Assembly: GCF_002646595.1 (NCBI RefSeq)
Contig: NZ_PDUD01000010.1
Location: 186,001-250,000 of the forward strand
Direction: 5' to 3'
Length of the DNA: 64,000 bases
Origin: Flavilitoribacter nigricans DSM 23189 = NBRC 102662
GTDB lineage: Bacteria > Bacteroidota > Bacteroidia > Chitinophagales > Saprospiraceae
The translations under genes and the position numbers were made by a program. The notes beneath the pieces were generated by a model. The model had not been told where the DNA came from, searched no databases, and worked only from the letters and a program-made list of their open reading frames with translations. Shown piece by piece: positions 19,524 to 28,483 of this stretch. Numbering within the stretch: the stretch's first letter is position 1; every line of letters begins with the position of its first letter.

Positions 19524-20861
19524 ATGAATATTGCTGTTGTTGGTACGGGTTACGTAGGCCTGGTAACAGGAACCTGTTTTGCAGAAACCGGAAATAAGGT
19601 TATCTGCGTAGACATTGACGAAAAAAAAGTCGAACGTATGAAAAATGGGGAGATCCCCATTTTTGAACCCGGACTAGACGTTCTATTCGAAAGAAATACC
19701 CGACAGGGGCGTCTTAGTTTTACCACTAAGCTCGATGAAGCGATCGAAGACGCTCAGATCATTTTCCTGGCGCTCCCCACCCCTCCCGGAGAAGATGGTT
19801 CTGCCGACCTTTCCTACATACTCGGCGTAGCGGATAAACTTTCTTTCCTGATCAAGGACTATAAAGTAATTGTAGATAAAAGTACCGTTCCGGTAGGAAC
19901 TTCGGAAAAGGTACACAATATTCTGGCCAAACATCTGGACGAAGAACTGTTCGATGTCGTATCCAACCCCGAATTCCTGCGGGAAGGTGTAGCCGTGGAC
20001 GATTTCATGAAACCGGATCGCGTGGTGATCGGTACCAGCTCTTCCCGAGCACGCGATGTGATGAAACAGTTGTACGAGCCTTTTGTCCGGCAGGGCAACC
20101 CCATCCTGTTCATGGATGAGCGTTCGGCCGAAATGACGAAATACGCAGCCAACAGTTACCTGGCGACCCGGATCACCTTTATGAACGAGATCGCCAACCT
20201 GTGCGAAAAACTGGAAGCCAATGTAGACATGGTTCGGATCGGTATGGGTAGCGACTCCCGTATCGGCAAACGCTTCCTTTTCCCCGGTGTGGGATTTGGC
20301 GGTAGCTGCTTCCCGAAAGATGTCCAGGCCCTGATGCGCACGGCCACCGAAAGTGAATACGATTTCCAGATCCTCGATGCGGTACTCAAAGTAAATACTG
20401 AGCAACGCCGCCTGCTGGCCAAAAAGATCAAAACGCATTTCCAGGACGATCTCCAGGGCAAAACGATCGCCATCTGGGGACTCGCTTTCAAACCCAATAC
20501 GGATGACATCCGCGAAGCTCCGGCTATGTATATCATTGACGAACTGTTGGAAGCCGGTGCCAAGATCAAGGCTTACGACCCGGAAGCAATGGAAAACGTA
20601 CAAAAGATCTACGGAGATAAAATCCAGTTCATGGACGATCAGTACGAAGCGCTGATCGGAGCCGACGCACTGGCTATTGTAACGGAATGGACGGTTTTCC
20701 GCACTCCGAGTTTCAAAGTAATGCGGGAGCTACTCAAAGAACCGCTGGTCTTTGACGGCCGTAACCTCTACGATCTGGAACGTATGCAGGAACAAGGATT
20801 CCACTACCTGAGTATCGGCCGGAACCCGGTAAGTGTCGCCACTTCGTCAAAACCGGCATAA
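19524..20861 (+). CDS. ugd: UDP-glucose 6-dehydrogenase
   Basis: A 445-residue protein of family length. It starts with the NAD-binding MNIAVVGTGYVGLVTG, has NPEFLREGVAVDDFMKPDRVVIG in the substrate region, and carries the catalytic cysteine in GFGGSCFPKD (Cys262). FKPNTDDIREAPA follows in the C-terminal domain. It oxidises UDP-glucose to UDP-glucuronate with two NAD+, feeding capsule, exopolysaccharide or LPS synthesis in the cytoplasm. No polysaccharide cluster is adjacent. A UDP-ManNAc dehydrogenase is less likely because FGGSCFPKD and the overall match fit Ugd. Confidence 0.95.
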   Translation: MNIAVVGTGYVGLVTGTCFAETGNKVICVDIDEKKVERMKNGEIPIFEPGLDVLFERNTRQGRLSFTTKLDEAIEDAQIIFLALPTPPGEDGSADLSYILGVADKLSFLIKDYKVIVDKSTVPVGTSEKVHNILAKHLDEELFDVVSNPEFLREGVAVDDFMKPDRVVIGTSSSRARDVMKQLYEPFVRQGNPILFMDERSAEMTKYAANSYLATRITFMNEIANLCEKLEANVDMVRIGMGSDSRIGKRFLFPGVGFGGSCFPKDVQALMRTATESEYDFQILDAVLKVNTEQRRLLAKKIKTHFQDDLQGKTIAIWGLAFKPNTDDIREAPAMYIIDELLEAGAKIKAYDPEAMENVQKIYGDKIQFMDDQYEALIGADALAIVTEWTVFRTPSFKVMRELLKEPLVFDGRNLYDLERMQEQGFHYLSIGRNPVSVATSSKPA

Positions 20862-20900
20862 GTCCATACCTAAAGTAGTAAAAGTTCGTTACTAGTATAG

Positions 20901-20940
20901 ATTTACCCAAGCTATGGTATAGTTTGGGTAAATTTGTTTT
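20901..20940 (+). terminator. terminator after ugd
   Basis: ATTTACCCAA (20901-20910) pairs perfectly with TTGGGTAAAT (20924-20933), followed by TTGTTTTT. It lies 40 bases after the ugd stop. The right arm also creates TAAATTTG (20929-20936), a possible -7 box for the next gene, so terminator and promoter may overlap. Confidence 0.7.
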
Positions 20941-20989
20941 TGCTATACTTGTAAAGACCCAGTTCACCCCATTCTCACAAAGTGTTATC

Positions 20990-21682
20990 ATGAAAAGTCA
21001 GATGCGTTTTCAAATATTATCCACCTATTCGAAAACATCCGGGTACATTGTGGCGGGCCTGCTCCTGTTACTTACATTATTTGCCGCTTGCAGCGGACAG
21101 GGCAGCTCGCCCGGTAAAGGAGTAGCCGAAAACGAATTGGAAGTAGTGGAAAAAACGGATGCCTACGGCAATACCGAGCGTTTTACCCGTCGCCTGGACA
21201 ATTACGCCAAAGAAGGTAAATACAGTAAAATGAGCCCCGAAGGAAATCTGCTGGAAACGGCAGAATTCTATAACGACAGCCTGAACGGTGCCCGGGTAAT
21301 TTATTACGAGAACGGGGACACCCAGATCGTTGAGCATTATGAAGGCGGCACCTTTGCCGGCCCCTACCAGGCTTATTACGAAGGCGGCCAACTCGAACTG
21401 GAAGGGAGCTATACCGCCAACTCGATGGAAGGCACCTGGAAACGTTATTACCCCAGTGGTCAGTTGATGGAGGAAGTCAGTTTTCAGGATAACCAGGAGA
21501 ACGGTCCCTTTGTCGAATACCATGAAAACGGCAAGCTGAAAGCTGAAGGTTATTATAAAGAAGGAGATAACGAGCACGGCCTGCTCAAGATCTACGATGA
21601 AACGGGCGAATTGGTAAAAACCATGAATTGTCAACACGGCGTTTGCCGGACCGTCTGGGAAAAAGAAGGCGCTACGGACTAA
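20990..21682 (+). CDS. MORN/YwqK-like repeat lipoprotein
   Basis: Start set at 20990 (MKSQMRFQIL), giving 230 residues; a second Met at 21002 is also possible. A hydrophobic segment ends in the lipobox LFAACSG, so the protein is lipid-anchored. The mature part has tandem MORN-like repeats of about 22 residues: ARVIYYENGDTQIVEHYEGG, YQAYYEGGQLELEGSYT, WKRYYPSGQLMEEVSF and FVEYHENGKLKAEGYY. This is the YwqK/MORN_2 family common in Bacteroidota, with no established function here. The repeats form a flat beta-sheet likely to bind lipid or protein. Confidence 0.85.
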   Translation: MKSQMRFQILSTYSKTSGYIVAGLLLLLTLFAACSGQGSSPGKGVAENELEVVEKTDAYGNTERFTRRLDNYAKEGKYSKMSPEGNLLETAEFYNDSLNGARVIYYENGDTQIVEHYEGGTFAGPYQAYYEGGQLELEGSYTANSMEGTWKRYYPSGQLMEEVSFQDNQENGPFVEYHENGKLKAEGYYKEGDNEHGLLKIYDETGELVKTMNCQHGVCRTVWEKEGATD

Positions 21683-21728
21683 ACCCGGCCGGCACTAACG
21701 CAAACCATTAACCGATCGTCCCAACCCA

Positions 21729-22787
21729 ATGTATATGCAGCGAATTTTACTCCCTATTGTCTTTTGTGTATTCTGGCAACTTCCCGTTTTTGCACAACTC
21801 GGGGGGCAGGCAACCTACGAATTCCTCAACCTCTCCCCTTCCGCACGGGTGTCCGCATTGGGTGGAAATCTGATCACTGTACGGGACGATGACGTTAACT
21901 TGGCGTACGCCAACCCGGCGATGCTTAATCCGCTCGTACACCAGCAGCTGAGTTTCAACCACAATTTTCACTTCGGAGGCATCAGTAACGGTTATGCCGC
22001 TTACGGGCACCATCTCGAGAAAGCGCAGATGAGTCTGCACGGCGGGATCCAGTACGTCAATTACGGCACTTTCGATCTGACCAACGACCGGGGAGAGATC
22101 GAAGGTGAGTTCAAAGCTTCCGAATATGCCTTTGTGCTCGGAGCCGCCAGAATGGTAGACGAACGCCTGGCCCTGGGCGCCAACCTGAAAATGATCAGTT
22201 CCCGCCTGGAGAGCTACACTTCTCTCGGATTCACCAGCGATCTGGCCGCCATGTATATCGATACGGCAAAAAACATCAATATCAGCCTGGTCTTCCGCAA
22301 TGTAGGCTCCCAGGTACAAACCTACCGGGAGGTCAACTTTGAGCCCTTGCCTTTCGATCTGCAGATCGGCATTTCCAAAAAATTACGCTACCTACCCTTC
22401 CGCTTTTCGGTTATCTACCATCACCTCGATCGCTGGAATGTTATCTACGACGACCCCAGCCGGGAGAACAACACCATCAGCTTTGGCGACATCGATACCG
22501 AACGCAGTCCCACCAGTATCTGGATCGACAACTTTTTCCGGCATCTGATCTTTAACGGAGAATTTCTGCTGGGTAAAAAGGAAAATTTTCGATTGCGCCT
22601 CGGCTACAATCACTATATGCGAAAAGAACTTACGGTCGAGAATTTCCGAAGTCTGGCGGGCTTTTCTTTCGGTTTCGGCGTCAAGATCAACCGTTTCCGT
22701 CTGGACTACGGAAGAACGAACTACCATCTGGCCGGAGGCATCAATCATCTGACGATCTCCACCAATCTCCAGGAGTTTAAAAAATAA
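21729..22787 (+). CDS. porQ: type IX secretion system protein PorQ
   Basis: A 352-residue precursor with a signal peptide ending VFAQL (start may be Met1 or Met3). The opening of the mature protein, YEFLNLSPSARVSALGG followed by DDDVNLAYANPAML, is the PorQ hallmark of the PorV/PorQ outer-membrane barrel family. PorQ works in the T9SS together with PorZ, in sorting and attachment of cargo with C-terminal signals. At least one such cargo is encoded in this window (39864-42575). No other por genes are adjacent. Confidence 0.9.
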   Translation: MYMQRILLPIVFCVFWQLPVFAQLGGQATYEFLNLSPSARVSALGGNLITVRDDDVNLAYANPAMLNPLVHQQLSFNHNFHFGGISNGYAAYGHHLEKAQMSLHGGIQYVNYGTFDLTNDRGEIEGEFKASEYAFVLGAARMVDERLALGANLKMISSRLESYTSLGFTSDLAAMYIDTAKNINISLVFRNVGSQVQTYREVNFEPLPFDLQIGISKKLRYLPFRFSVIYHHLDRWNVIYDDPSRENNTISFGDIDTERSPTSIWIDNFFRHLIFNGEFLLGKKENFRLRLGYNHYMRKELTVENFRSLAGFSFGFGVKINRFRLDYGRTNYHLAGGINHLTISTNLQEFKK

Positions 22788-23013
22788 GCCGGCGAAAGCC
22801 CGGGCAGGAGTTCATTCTAAAAAATAATGCGATCATTAGGTAACCTTTCCTGATTATTGTAAATTTACTGTTAGTTCAACGGTAAACCTTATCCAGTCCC
22901 TCATCAATAAGCCCTGATTAGCCAGACTACAGTGTTGTTAGTCTTTTGCGTGCTTTTACTCTTACAACCAACACTCATTCCTCTACCAATTTCTCGTCAA
23001 CCACACGTACAAC

Positions 23014-24819
23014 ATGGATGTACCTGTTATATTCCTGGCTTTTGCCAATAATTCCGATGCACCGCTTCCCCAACTGGAACGGGAGGGCGAAAGCATCTAT
23101 CGATGTTTGAACGAAGGTTCGGGAAAAGGGCATTATATCCTCCACCGGGAATCCTTTGCCACCACGGAAAAGATCGCCCATTATCTCATTGATTTCAAAG
23201 ATCGCGTTGTCGTTTTTCACTACGGCGGCCACGCCGAAGGGGACGGTTTGGAGCTTACCGATCAAAAAGCCGGCTCCGAGGGTATCGCCCAACTGATCTC
23301 CGCCCAAAAGCAGTTGAAGCTGGTCTTCCTTAACGGATGTTCCACAAAACCACAGGTAAAACAATTACTCGATCTGGGCGTGCCGGCCGTGATCGCCACC
23401 TCCTGTCCGATCAACGATACCAAAGCTACCGAACTGGCCGAACAGTTCTACAGCGCTCTCATGAAACGGCACACCATCAGGGAGGCTTTTGCCATGGCTG
23501 CGGGCCTCATCAAGGCCAAAGGAGGAGAGGCTGAGCAATATCGCGGCATTGTGCTCAAGGAAGATGCCGAGACTTTTCCCTGGGGATTGTATTCCGAAAA
23601 CGATGAGGTGCTCGACTGGAAATTGCCCGATCAGAAAAATAACCGGCAGGAGATCATTATCCGGAATGCCAGCGAGCAGTTCAACTTTTCAAAAACACCG
23701 GTCAATACCCATCTCACTCAGATCCTGCTGAACGTCCTGCGTCCATTTAGCCGGGACATTGACTACGTACTGGCCAAAGCGGAGGATGACGGCGAAGATC
23801 CTGATGTACGCCTGCTGCAACGGGCCATCATGGACAGCCTGCCCGCACCGATCGGTGAGCAGGTAAGAAAACTGTTCTCGCTCGACCTGCAGGCGGACCA
23901 ATTGGACCGGATCGGCAAACCCCGTCTCCAACAGCTGGTGCGCACCTACGATACGCTGGTGGAGTTCTCCACCCACGTGCTGCTTTCGCTGATGTGGGAA
24001 GCGAAGATCAAAAACGACCAGTTACAATTATCGCCGGAACTGTCCGACCAGATCCGCAAAACACTCAGTCTCAAAAAAGAGGAGCTGCCGACCTTTGATT
24101 ACAACGAGACGATCAAAGGGATCCTGAGCTTTTTCGATGAAGCGTCCCTGCTGGGCAAGGCCGACTCGGCTATATTCATCGACGAACTTTCCGTGCTCTG
24201 GGAATCCATGCAACAGGACGAAGTCTTTAAGGACGCCACCGCTTTCATGAAAGAGATCAAGAGGGAGGTGGATACCGATAACGTCTCGGCGGATGAGATC
24301 GAGAGTTTCTGCGTACAATCGGAAACGCACCTGGCTGAGATCTTCGAATTCCTGGGATTCATTGCCAAATACAAACTCAATACCATCAAAAGTATCGCCG
24401 TCAGCAAGGCCCGCAACAAATCGCCCCGCTTTCGCCATTACCGGGTGAAGCTCGATACCATTACGGCCGGTTATAAAGACGTCGACAAGGAATACGATGG
24501 TGTCTTCACCGATAATCGTTCTGTGATCCTGCTGAAAGAGGAGCGCAGTATCGACCGCTACCTCAACCTTTCCCCCTTCATTATTGACGAACACGCCCTG
24601 CTGGGTAAAGAGAAATCCAAACTTTTCTTTTTCACCTATTGCGATCGCGACAAAATGGAACTGCACTACAAGTACGCCTACGTGCAGTCGGAACAGGACG
24701 AACTCATCCTGTCGGACCACCATAAGGACGGCGCCTACCTGCCTGTGTACGAAGAGATCAAAGAGCAACTCGACGAATTCTGCCAGCTGTTTTTCTCCAC
24801 GAATTTTAAAGATCTTTAA
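23014..24819 (+). CDS. CHAT-domain protease-like protein
   Basis: A 601-residue protein. The N-terminal CHAT (caspase-HetF-like) peptidase domain spans about 1-190. The catalytic histidine is in VVFHYGGHAEGDG (His73; His69 also present) and the catalytic cysteine in LVFLNGCST (Cys109). The remaining 400 residues are largely helical and match nothing I recognise, ending with a compact mixed alpha/beta region (SKLFFFTYCDRDKMELHYKY). There is no signal peptide, so it is cytoplasmic. The next gene, a STAND NTPase, begins two bases after the stop, so the two are co-expressed. It probably acts as the effector of a STAND-type sensor; the target is unknown. Confidence 0.85.
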   Translation: MDVPVIFLAFANNSDAPLPQLEREGESIYRCLNEGSGKGHYILHRESFATTEKIAHYLIDFKDRVVVFHYGGHAEGDGLELTDQKAGSEGIAQLISAQKQLKLVFLNGCSTKPQVKQLLDLGVPAVIATSCPINDTKATELAEQFYSALMKRHTIREAFAMAAGLIKAKGGEAEQYRGIVLKEDAETFPWGLYSENDEVLDWKLPDQKNNRQEIIIRNASEQFNFSKTPVNTHLTQILLNVLRPFSRDIDYVLAKAEDDGEDPDVRLLQRAIMDSLPAPIGEQVRKLFSLDLQADQLDRIGKPRLQQLVRTYDTLVEFSTHVLLSLMWEAKIKNDQLQLSPELSDQIRKTLSLKKEELPTFDYNETIKGILSFFDEASLLGKADSAIFIDELSVLWESMQQDEVFKDATAFMKEIKREVDTDNVSADEIESFCVQSETHLAEIFEFLGFIAKYKLNTIKSIAVSKARNKSPRFRHYRVKLDTITAGYKDVDKEYDGVFTDNRSVILLKEERSIDRYLNLSPFIIDEHALLGKEKSKLFFFTYCDRDKMELHYKYAYVQSEQDELILSDHHKDGAYLPVYEEIKEQLDEFCQLFFSTNFKDL

Positions 24820-24821
24820 CC

Positions 24822-25565
24822 ATGCCGAACAGCCCTTTCAAATTCCTCGATCCCTATACCAAAGAGGATAAACAGATCTTTTTCGGGCGGGACCACGAGA
24901 TCGAACAGCTTTACAATATGGTTTTCGAGGCCAGTCTGATCCTCGTTTACGGAGAATCCGGCACCGGCAAAACCAGCCTGATCCGCTGCGGCCTGGCCAG
25001 TCGATTCGATATTTCCGACTGGAATGATATTCTCATCCGTCGCAATCAGGATATCAATGCTTCTCTCTGGCAATCCCTGCGCGCTGCGGCCCGCACGCCC
25101 ATCAAAGACGGTGCGACAGTAGCCCAGGCCGTGGAATCCATTTTCCTGGATTATTTCAAACCGGTTTTCCTCATTTTCGATCAGTTCGAAGAGCTGTTCA
25201 TCAGTGGCATGGGGCGTCCGCAGGAACGCGAGGAGTTTATCCGGCAGATTGCCGAACTGATCCGGGCCGACCTCAAATGCAAGGTTATCTTCGTGATGCG
25301 GGAAGAATATCTCGCCAAATTATACGAATTTGAAAAGGTGATCCCGGAACTTTTTGACTTCCGGCTGCGCGTAGAACCGATGAAATACGCCGATGCCTAC
25401 CAGGTGATCGAACGCACCTGCCAGCATTTCCAGATACCGATCGAAACGCCCGAGAACTCGATCGAGCAGATCATCAATAATATTTCCGAAGGAAAATCAG
25501 GAGTGCAGTTATCCTATCTGCAGATCTACCTGGACAAACTCTATCAGAATGCCCTCAAAAACTAA
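24822..25565 (+). CDS. STAND NTPase domain protein (nSTAND1-like), N-terminal part of a split protein
   Basis: A 247-residue protein. It has FGRDHEIEQL just before Walker A (GESGTGKTS at 44-52) and Walker B in VFLIFDQFEELF (about 114-125), followed by VIFVMREEYLAKL, the pattern of novel STAND NTPase 1. It ends abruptly after LSYLQIYLDKLYQNALKN, where family members normally continue into a winged-helix region. That region is found in the next frame, starting 16 bases before this stop. Either two proteins cooperate or one protein has been split by a +1 shift. It should be read together with the gene at 25549. Confidence 0.82.
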   Translation: MPNSPFKFLDPYTKEDKQIFFGRDHEIEQLYNMVFEASLILVYGESGTGKTSLIRCGLASRFDISDWNDILIRRNQDINASLWQSLRAAARTPIKDGATVAQAVESIFLDYFKPVFLIFDQFEELFISGMGRPQEREEFIRQIAELIRADLKCKVIFVMREEYLAKLYEFEKVIPELFDFRLRVEPMKYADAYQVIERTCQHFQIPIETPENSIEQIINNISEGKSGVQLSYLQIYLDKLYQNALKN

Positions 25566-28395
25566 CCCAGACATTACTTCGGATACCTCCAATAACACGG
25601 TAACCTTCGACCTGCCGCTGATACAGAAGACCGGCGGCATTGGAGATGTACTGGTGGAATTGATGAACAATCAGATCCGCAAGATCAAATCTGAGATCCG
25701 TCAGGAACTGAAATCCGAGAAGATCCCGCCCAAATCCGTTGAACGAATTCTGAACGGTTTCGTTTCCCTCGAGGGCACCAAGCAGCCGCGCCACCGGGAA
25801 GAACTTCAGTACCCGGAATTATCCGAGATCCTCGTTGCCACTATTCTCACCAAACTGGTCGACGCCCGACTCCTGCGGGAATCCGATGACGGCGTTTACG
25901 AACTGGTCCACGATACGCTGGCCGCTCACATCGAACAAACCCGCGACCAGGCGGACATCGCCATTGATGAGACCGTCAAAATGGTCAAGGACGCTTATTA
26001 TTTCCAGGATAAAACCAACCGTTACCTTTCCGAAGACGAACTCAATCAACTGGATAAATACTCGGAAACGATCCAATCCACCAATCGGCTGACAAAAGAG
26101 GAATGGAAGTTTGTCAAAAAAAGTAAAAGAAAAGAACAACGCCGGACCCTGAGAATGCGGGCGGTATTTTTCCTGGCCCTCGGTATCGCCGTTCTGATGT
26201 CCGTGCTCTATGTGCAGGTAAAACAAACCGAGCGGGAGAACCAGGCCTTGCTGGGAGAGATCGGGGTCAACCTGGAGCAGTTGAAGAACAACAAACAACT
26301 TACCCAGGCCACCGCCGAAGCCCTCCGCAATAGCCGCAACGACCGGACCCGGGCTTTCCTTCAACTGAGAGATGTTCAGCAAAATGCCCAGGTAGACAGT
26401 GCCAATAATGCCTTGGTTGGGCAACTGACCAACAACTTCCTTTCCGAGTTTTCGCTTTTCCCGTTCTATAACCTGGGAGAACGGCTCTCGGAAACCATCG
26501 ACGAAGTGATCGTAGAAGACAGTCTGAAGTTCATTTTGGGAGCAGCGATGGATTCTCCGGTACCATTCTTTAAAAACCTGAAGCTTCCGGATGATCAGTT
26601 GCGGACCTCGATCCGGGAAAAAGGATTCCTTATCCCACCCAAAGACTTCAACAAATACGGTAAGATCCGAGACATGGTATTGTTGCAGGATGGAAAGACC
26701 GTAATATCCGGACACGCCGACGGCAAGATCTGGAAATGGCAGGTAACCAACGATACGCCCCCCCAAATGGTCTACGAGTTCAAACAGGGCCGGGTCCGGG
26801 AAATGATCGTTGTAGACAACAGCCTGCTGGTCGGCGTAGACAGCATCATTTACGAATTGAATCTGAGGCGAAAAAAACCATACGCAGAGTTTCTGATCGG
26901 TTTTAATCGCCCCATCAAATTGCTGGTCGGCAACCCGCGGAATAGGGCCCAGTATGCCGTTGTAAAAGAGAACTCCAATAAAATCTTTATTTGCGACCGC
27001 AACAGTAAATCCATTACGCAAACTGTGGAAGTAGGTCTGAGTACGGTTACCAGTATGGCCTTCTCCCCGAACGGCCGGAAAATGATCGCGGCCTTTGAAG
27101 AGGGGGATGTGGCCAAGCTGTGGGATCTGCGTTACCCTCAACTGATCACTGAATTTAAGGGCCACCGCGCCCTTATCTCCACCATTGCGTTTTCTCCCGA
27201 CGGGCGTAAGATCCTGACGGGCAGCTGGGACCAGTCCGCTATCCTCTGGACGTATAAGGGAGAGATCATCAAACGACTGGTCGGCCACGAACAGCGTATC
27301 CATTCGGTAGCCTATACCGCGAATAATTACGCCGTCACCTGCAGTGAAGACGGAGATATCAAAACCTGGTTCCTCGCCCCGCTCGCGGAACGCGATCTGA
27401 TCTTTGAAGACAGCGTCCGCGCCCTGGCGGTGAGTCCCATGCACGATACCATTGCTTTCAGCCTATACGGAGATAAAGGCTTTTTCCATCTCTGGCACTG
27501 GCCCAGCGATCAGCGGGATACGGTCTGGCAACCGATCAAGCGCTTCGACCGGCCGGGAGATATTGTAGCCCTGGCCTACGCTTCGGACGGCAAAGGCATC
27601 GTGGCTGCTTCGGAAAATACCCTGACCACGTTTATCGATCGGTCGGGCCGTAATCAAAATGAAGATTACCGGGGCGGCGGGTACGCCCGTGTTCCCTCTA
27701 CTTCCTCCATTGCGGCCGTGGACGTCAACGATGATTATGTACTGATCGTGGATAGAAAAAGTGGAAAGGTACTGCTCCGCGATCGGAAAGATCCGGCGAA
27801 ATTCAAGGTACTGGACCATCCGAACCGGGTGCATGCGGCTAAGTTTTCGCCGGATAACCACTATGTACTCAGCGGTTGTGAAGATGGAGACGGCTACCTC
27901 TGGGATCTGCGGGCGGATTCGCTGAGTCGTCGTTTGGAGGGACATACCTCCAAGGTCGTTGCGGTGGATTTCTCTCCGGACGGACGCTATCTGCTCACGG
28001 GCAGTTACGATAATACGGCCCTGCTTTTTGAATTGCAGGAAAACCGTAAAGGGAACCTCAATCCTACTTTCGAACTGGAAGGGATCAGCGCGTCTTACCG
28101 CGGGCATACCTCGGATATCAATGCGGTGGCTTTCGCCAATGAGCTGCACGACGGCACTTACCGCTTTACCACTGCCGGTGCGGATAAAGTGGGTAAGATC
28201 TGGGAACTCACCAAAGATGGGAGTTTGCACGAACGCCCCAGTCTCATCCGTCATCTGGACGAAGTAACCGTCACGGCTTTTCTACGGGGTGATTCGCTGA
28301 TCGTGACCGGAGGTTTCGATGAAACGCTGAAAGTATGGCGAGCCGATGGCGTCGGTGCGTTGATCGACGAGCGGGTACTACCGCACCCGCAGTAA
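25549..28395 (+). CDS. STAND C-terminal region, membrane helix and WD40 repeat sensor protein
   Basis: A 948-residue frame overlapping the NTPase gene by 17 bases. Residues 18-130 (VTFDLPLIQKTGGIGDVLVE to YELVHDTLAAHIEQ) are the winged-helix part that normally follows an nSTAND1 NTPase. A basic stretch (KKSKRKEQRR) precedes a transmembrane helix at about 206-224 and a short coiled coil. From about residue 367 to the end lie many WD40 blades, with recurring units such as FSPDGRKILTGSWDQSAILW and FSPDGRYLLTGSYDNTALL. The topology puts the propeller across the inner membrane from the NTPase. The role is inferred as ligand sensing for the CHAT/STAND pair. Confidence 0.82.
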   Translation: MPSKTNPDITSDTSNNTVTFDLPLIQKTGGIGDVLVELMNNQIRKIKSEIRQELKSEKIPPKSVERILNGFVSLEGTKQPRHREELQYPELSEILVATILTKLVDARLLRESDDGVYELVHDTLAAHIEQTRDQADIAIDETVKMVKDAYYFQDKTNRYLSEDELNQLDKYSETIQSTNRLTKEEWKFVKKSKRKEQRRTLRMRAVFFLALGIAVLMSVLYVQVKQTERENQALLGEIGVNLEQLKNNKQLTQATAEALRNSRNDRTRAFLQLRDVQQNAQVDSANNALVGQLTNNFLSEFSLFPFYNLGERLSETIDEVIVEDSLKFILGAAMDSPVPFFKNLKLPDDQLRTSIREKGFLIPPKDFNKYGKIRDMVLLQDGKTVISGHADGKIWKWQVTNDTPPQMVYEFKQGRVREMIVVDNSLLVGVDSIIYELNLRRKKPYAEFLIGFNRPIKLLVGNPRNRAQYAVVKENSNKIFICDRNSKSITQTVEVGLSTVTSMAFSPNGRKMIAAFEEGDVAKLWDLRYPQLITEFKGHRALISTIAFSPDGRKILTGSWDQSAILWTYKGEIIKRLVGHEQRIHSVAYTANNYAVTCSEDGDIKTWFLAPLAERDLIFEDSVRALAVSPMHDTIAFSLYGDKGFFHLWHWPSDQRDTVWQPIKRFDRPGDIVALAYASDGKGIVAASENTLTTFIDRSGRNQNEDYRGGGYARVPSTSSIAAVDVNDDYVLIVDRKSGKVLLRDRKDPAKFKVLDHPNRVHAAKFSPDNHYVLSGCEDGDGYLWDLRADSLSRRLEGHTSKVVAVDFSPDGRYLLTGSYDNTALLFELQENRKGNLNPTFELEGISASYRGHTSDINAVAFANELHDGTYRFTTAGADKVGKIWELTKDGSLHERPSLIRHLDEVTVTAFLRGDSLIVTGGFDETLKVWRADGVGALIDERVLPHPQ

Positions 28396-28483
28396 AGGCC
28401 GGCTCTTTTATGGCTCATGACCTTTGGATAGAAAATATCGGGCACTGTTCTTCTTTTAGAAAAACGAACGTCCTGATAACCTC

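Noticed and set aside
25819-27444. A 541-codon open frame antisense to the WD40 gene, and similar long antisense frames at 17887-18972, 19683-20603 and 39975-41261
   Set aside because: They lie fully opposite well-supported genes, read as low-complexity protein and are expected from the codon bias of the sense strand.
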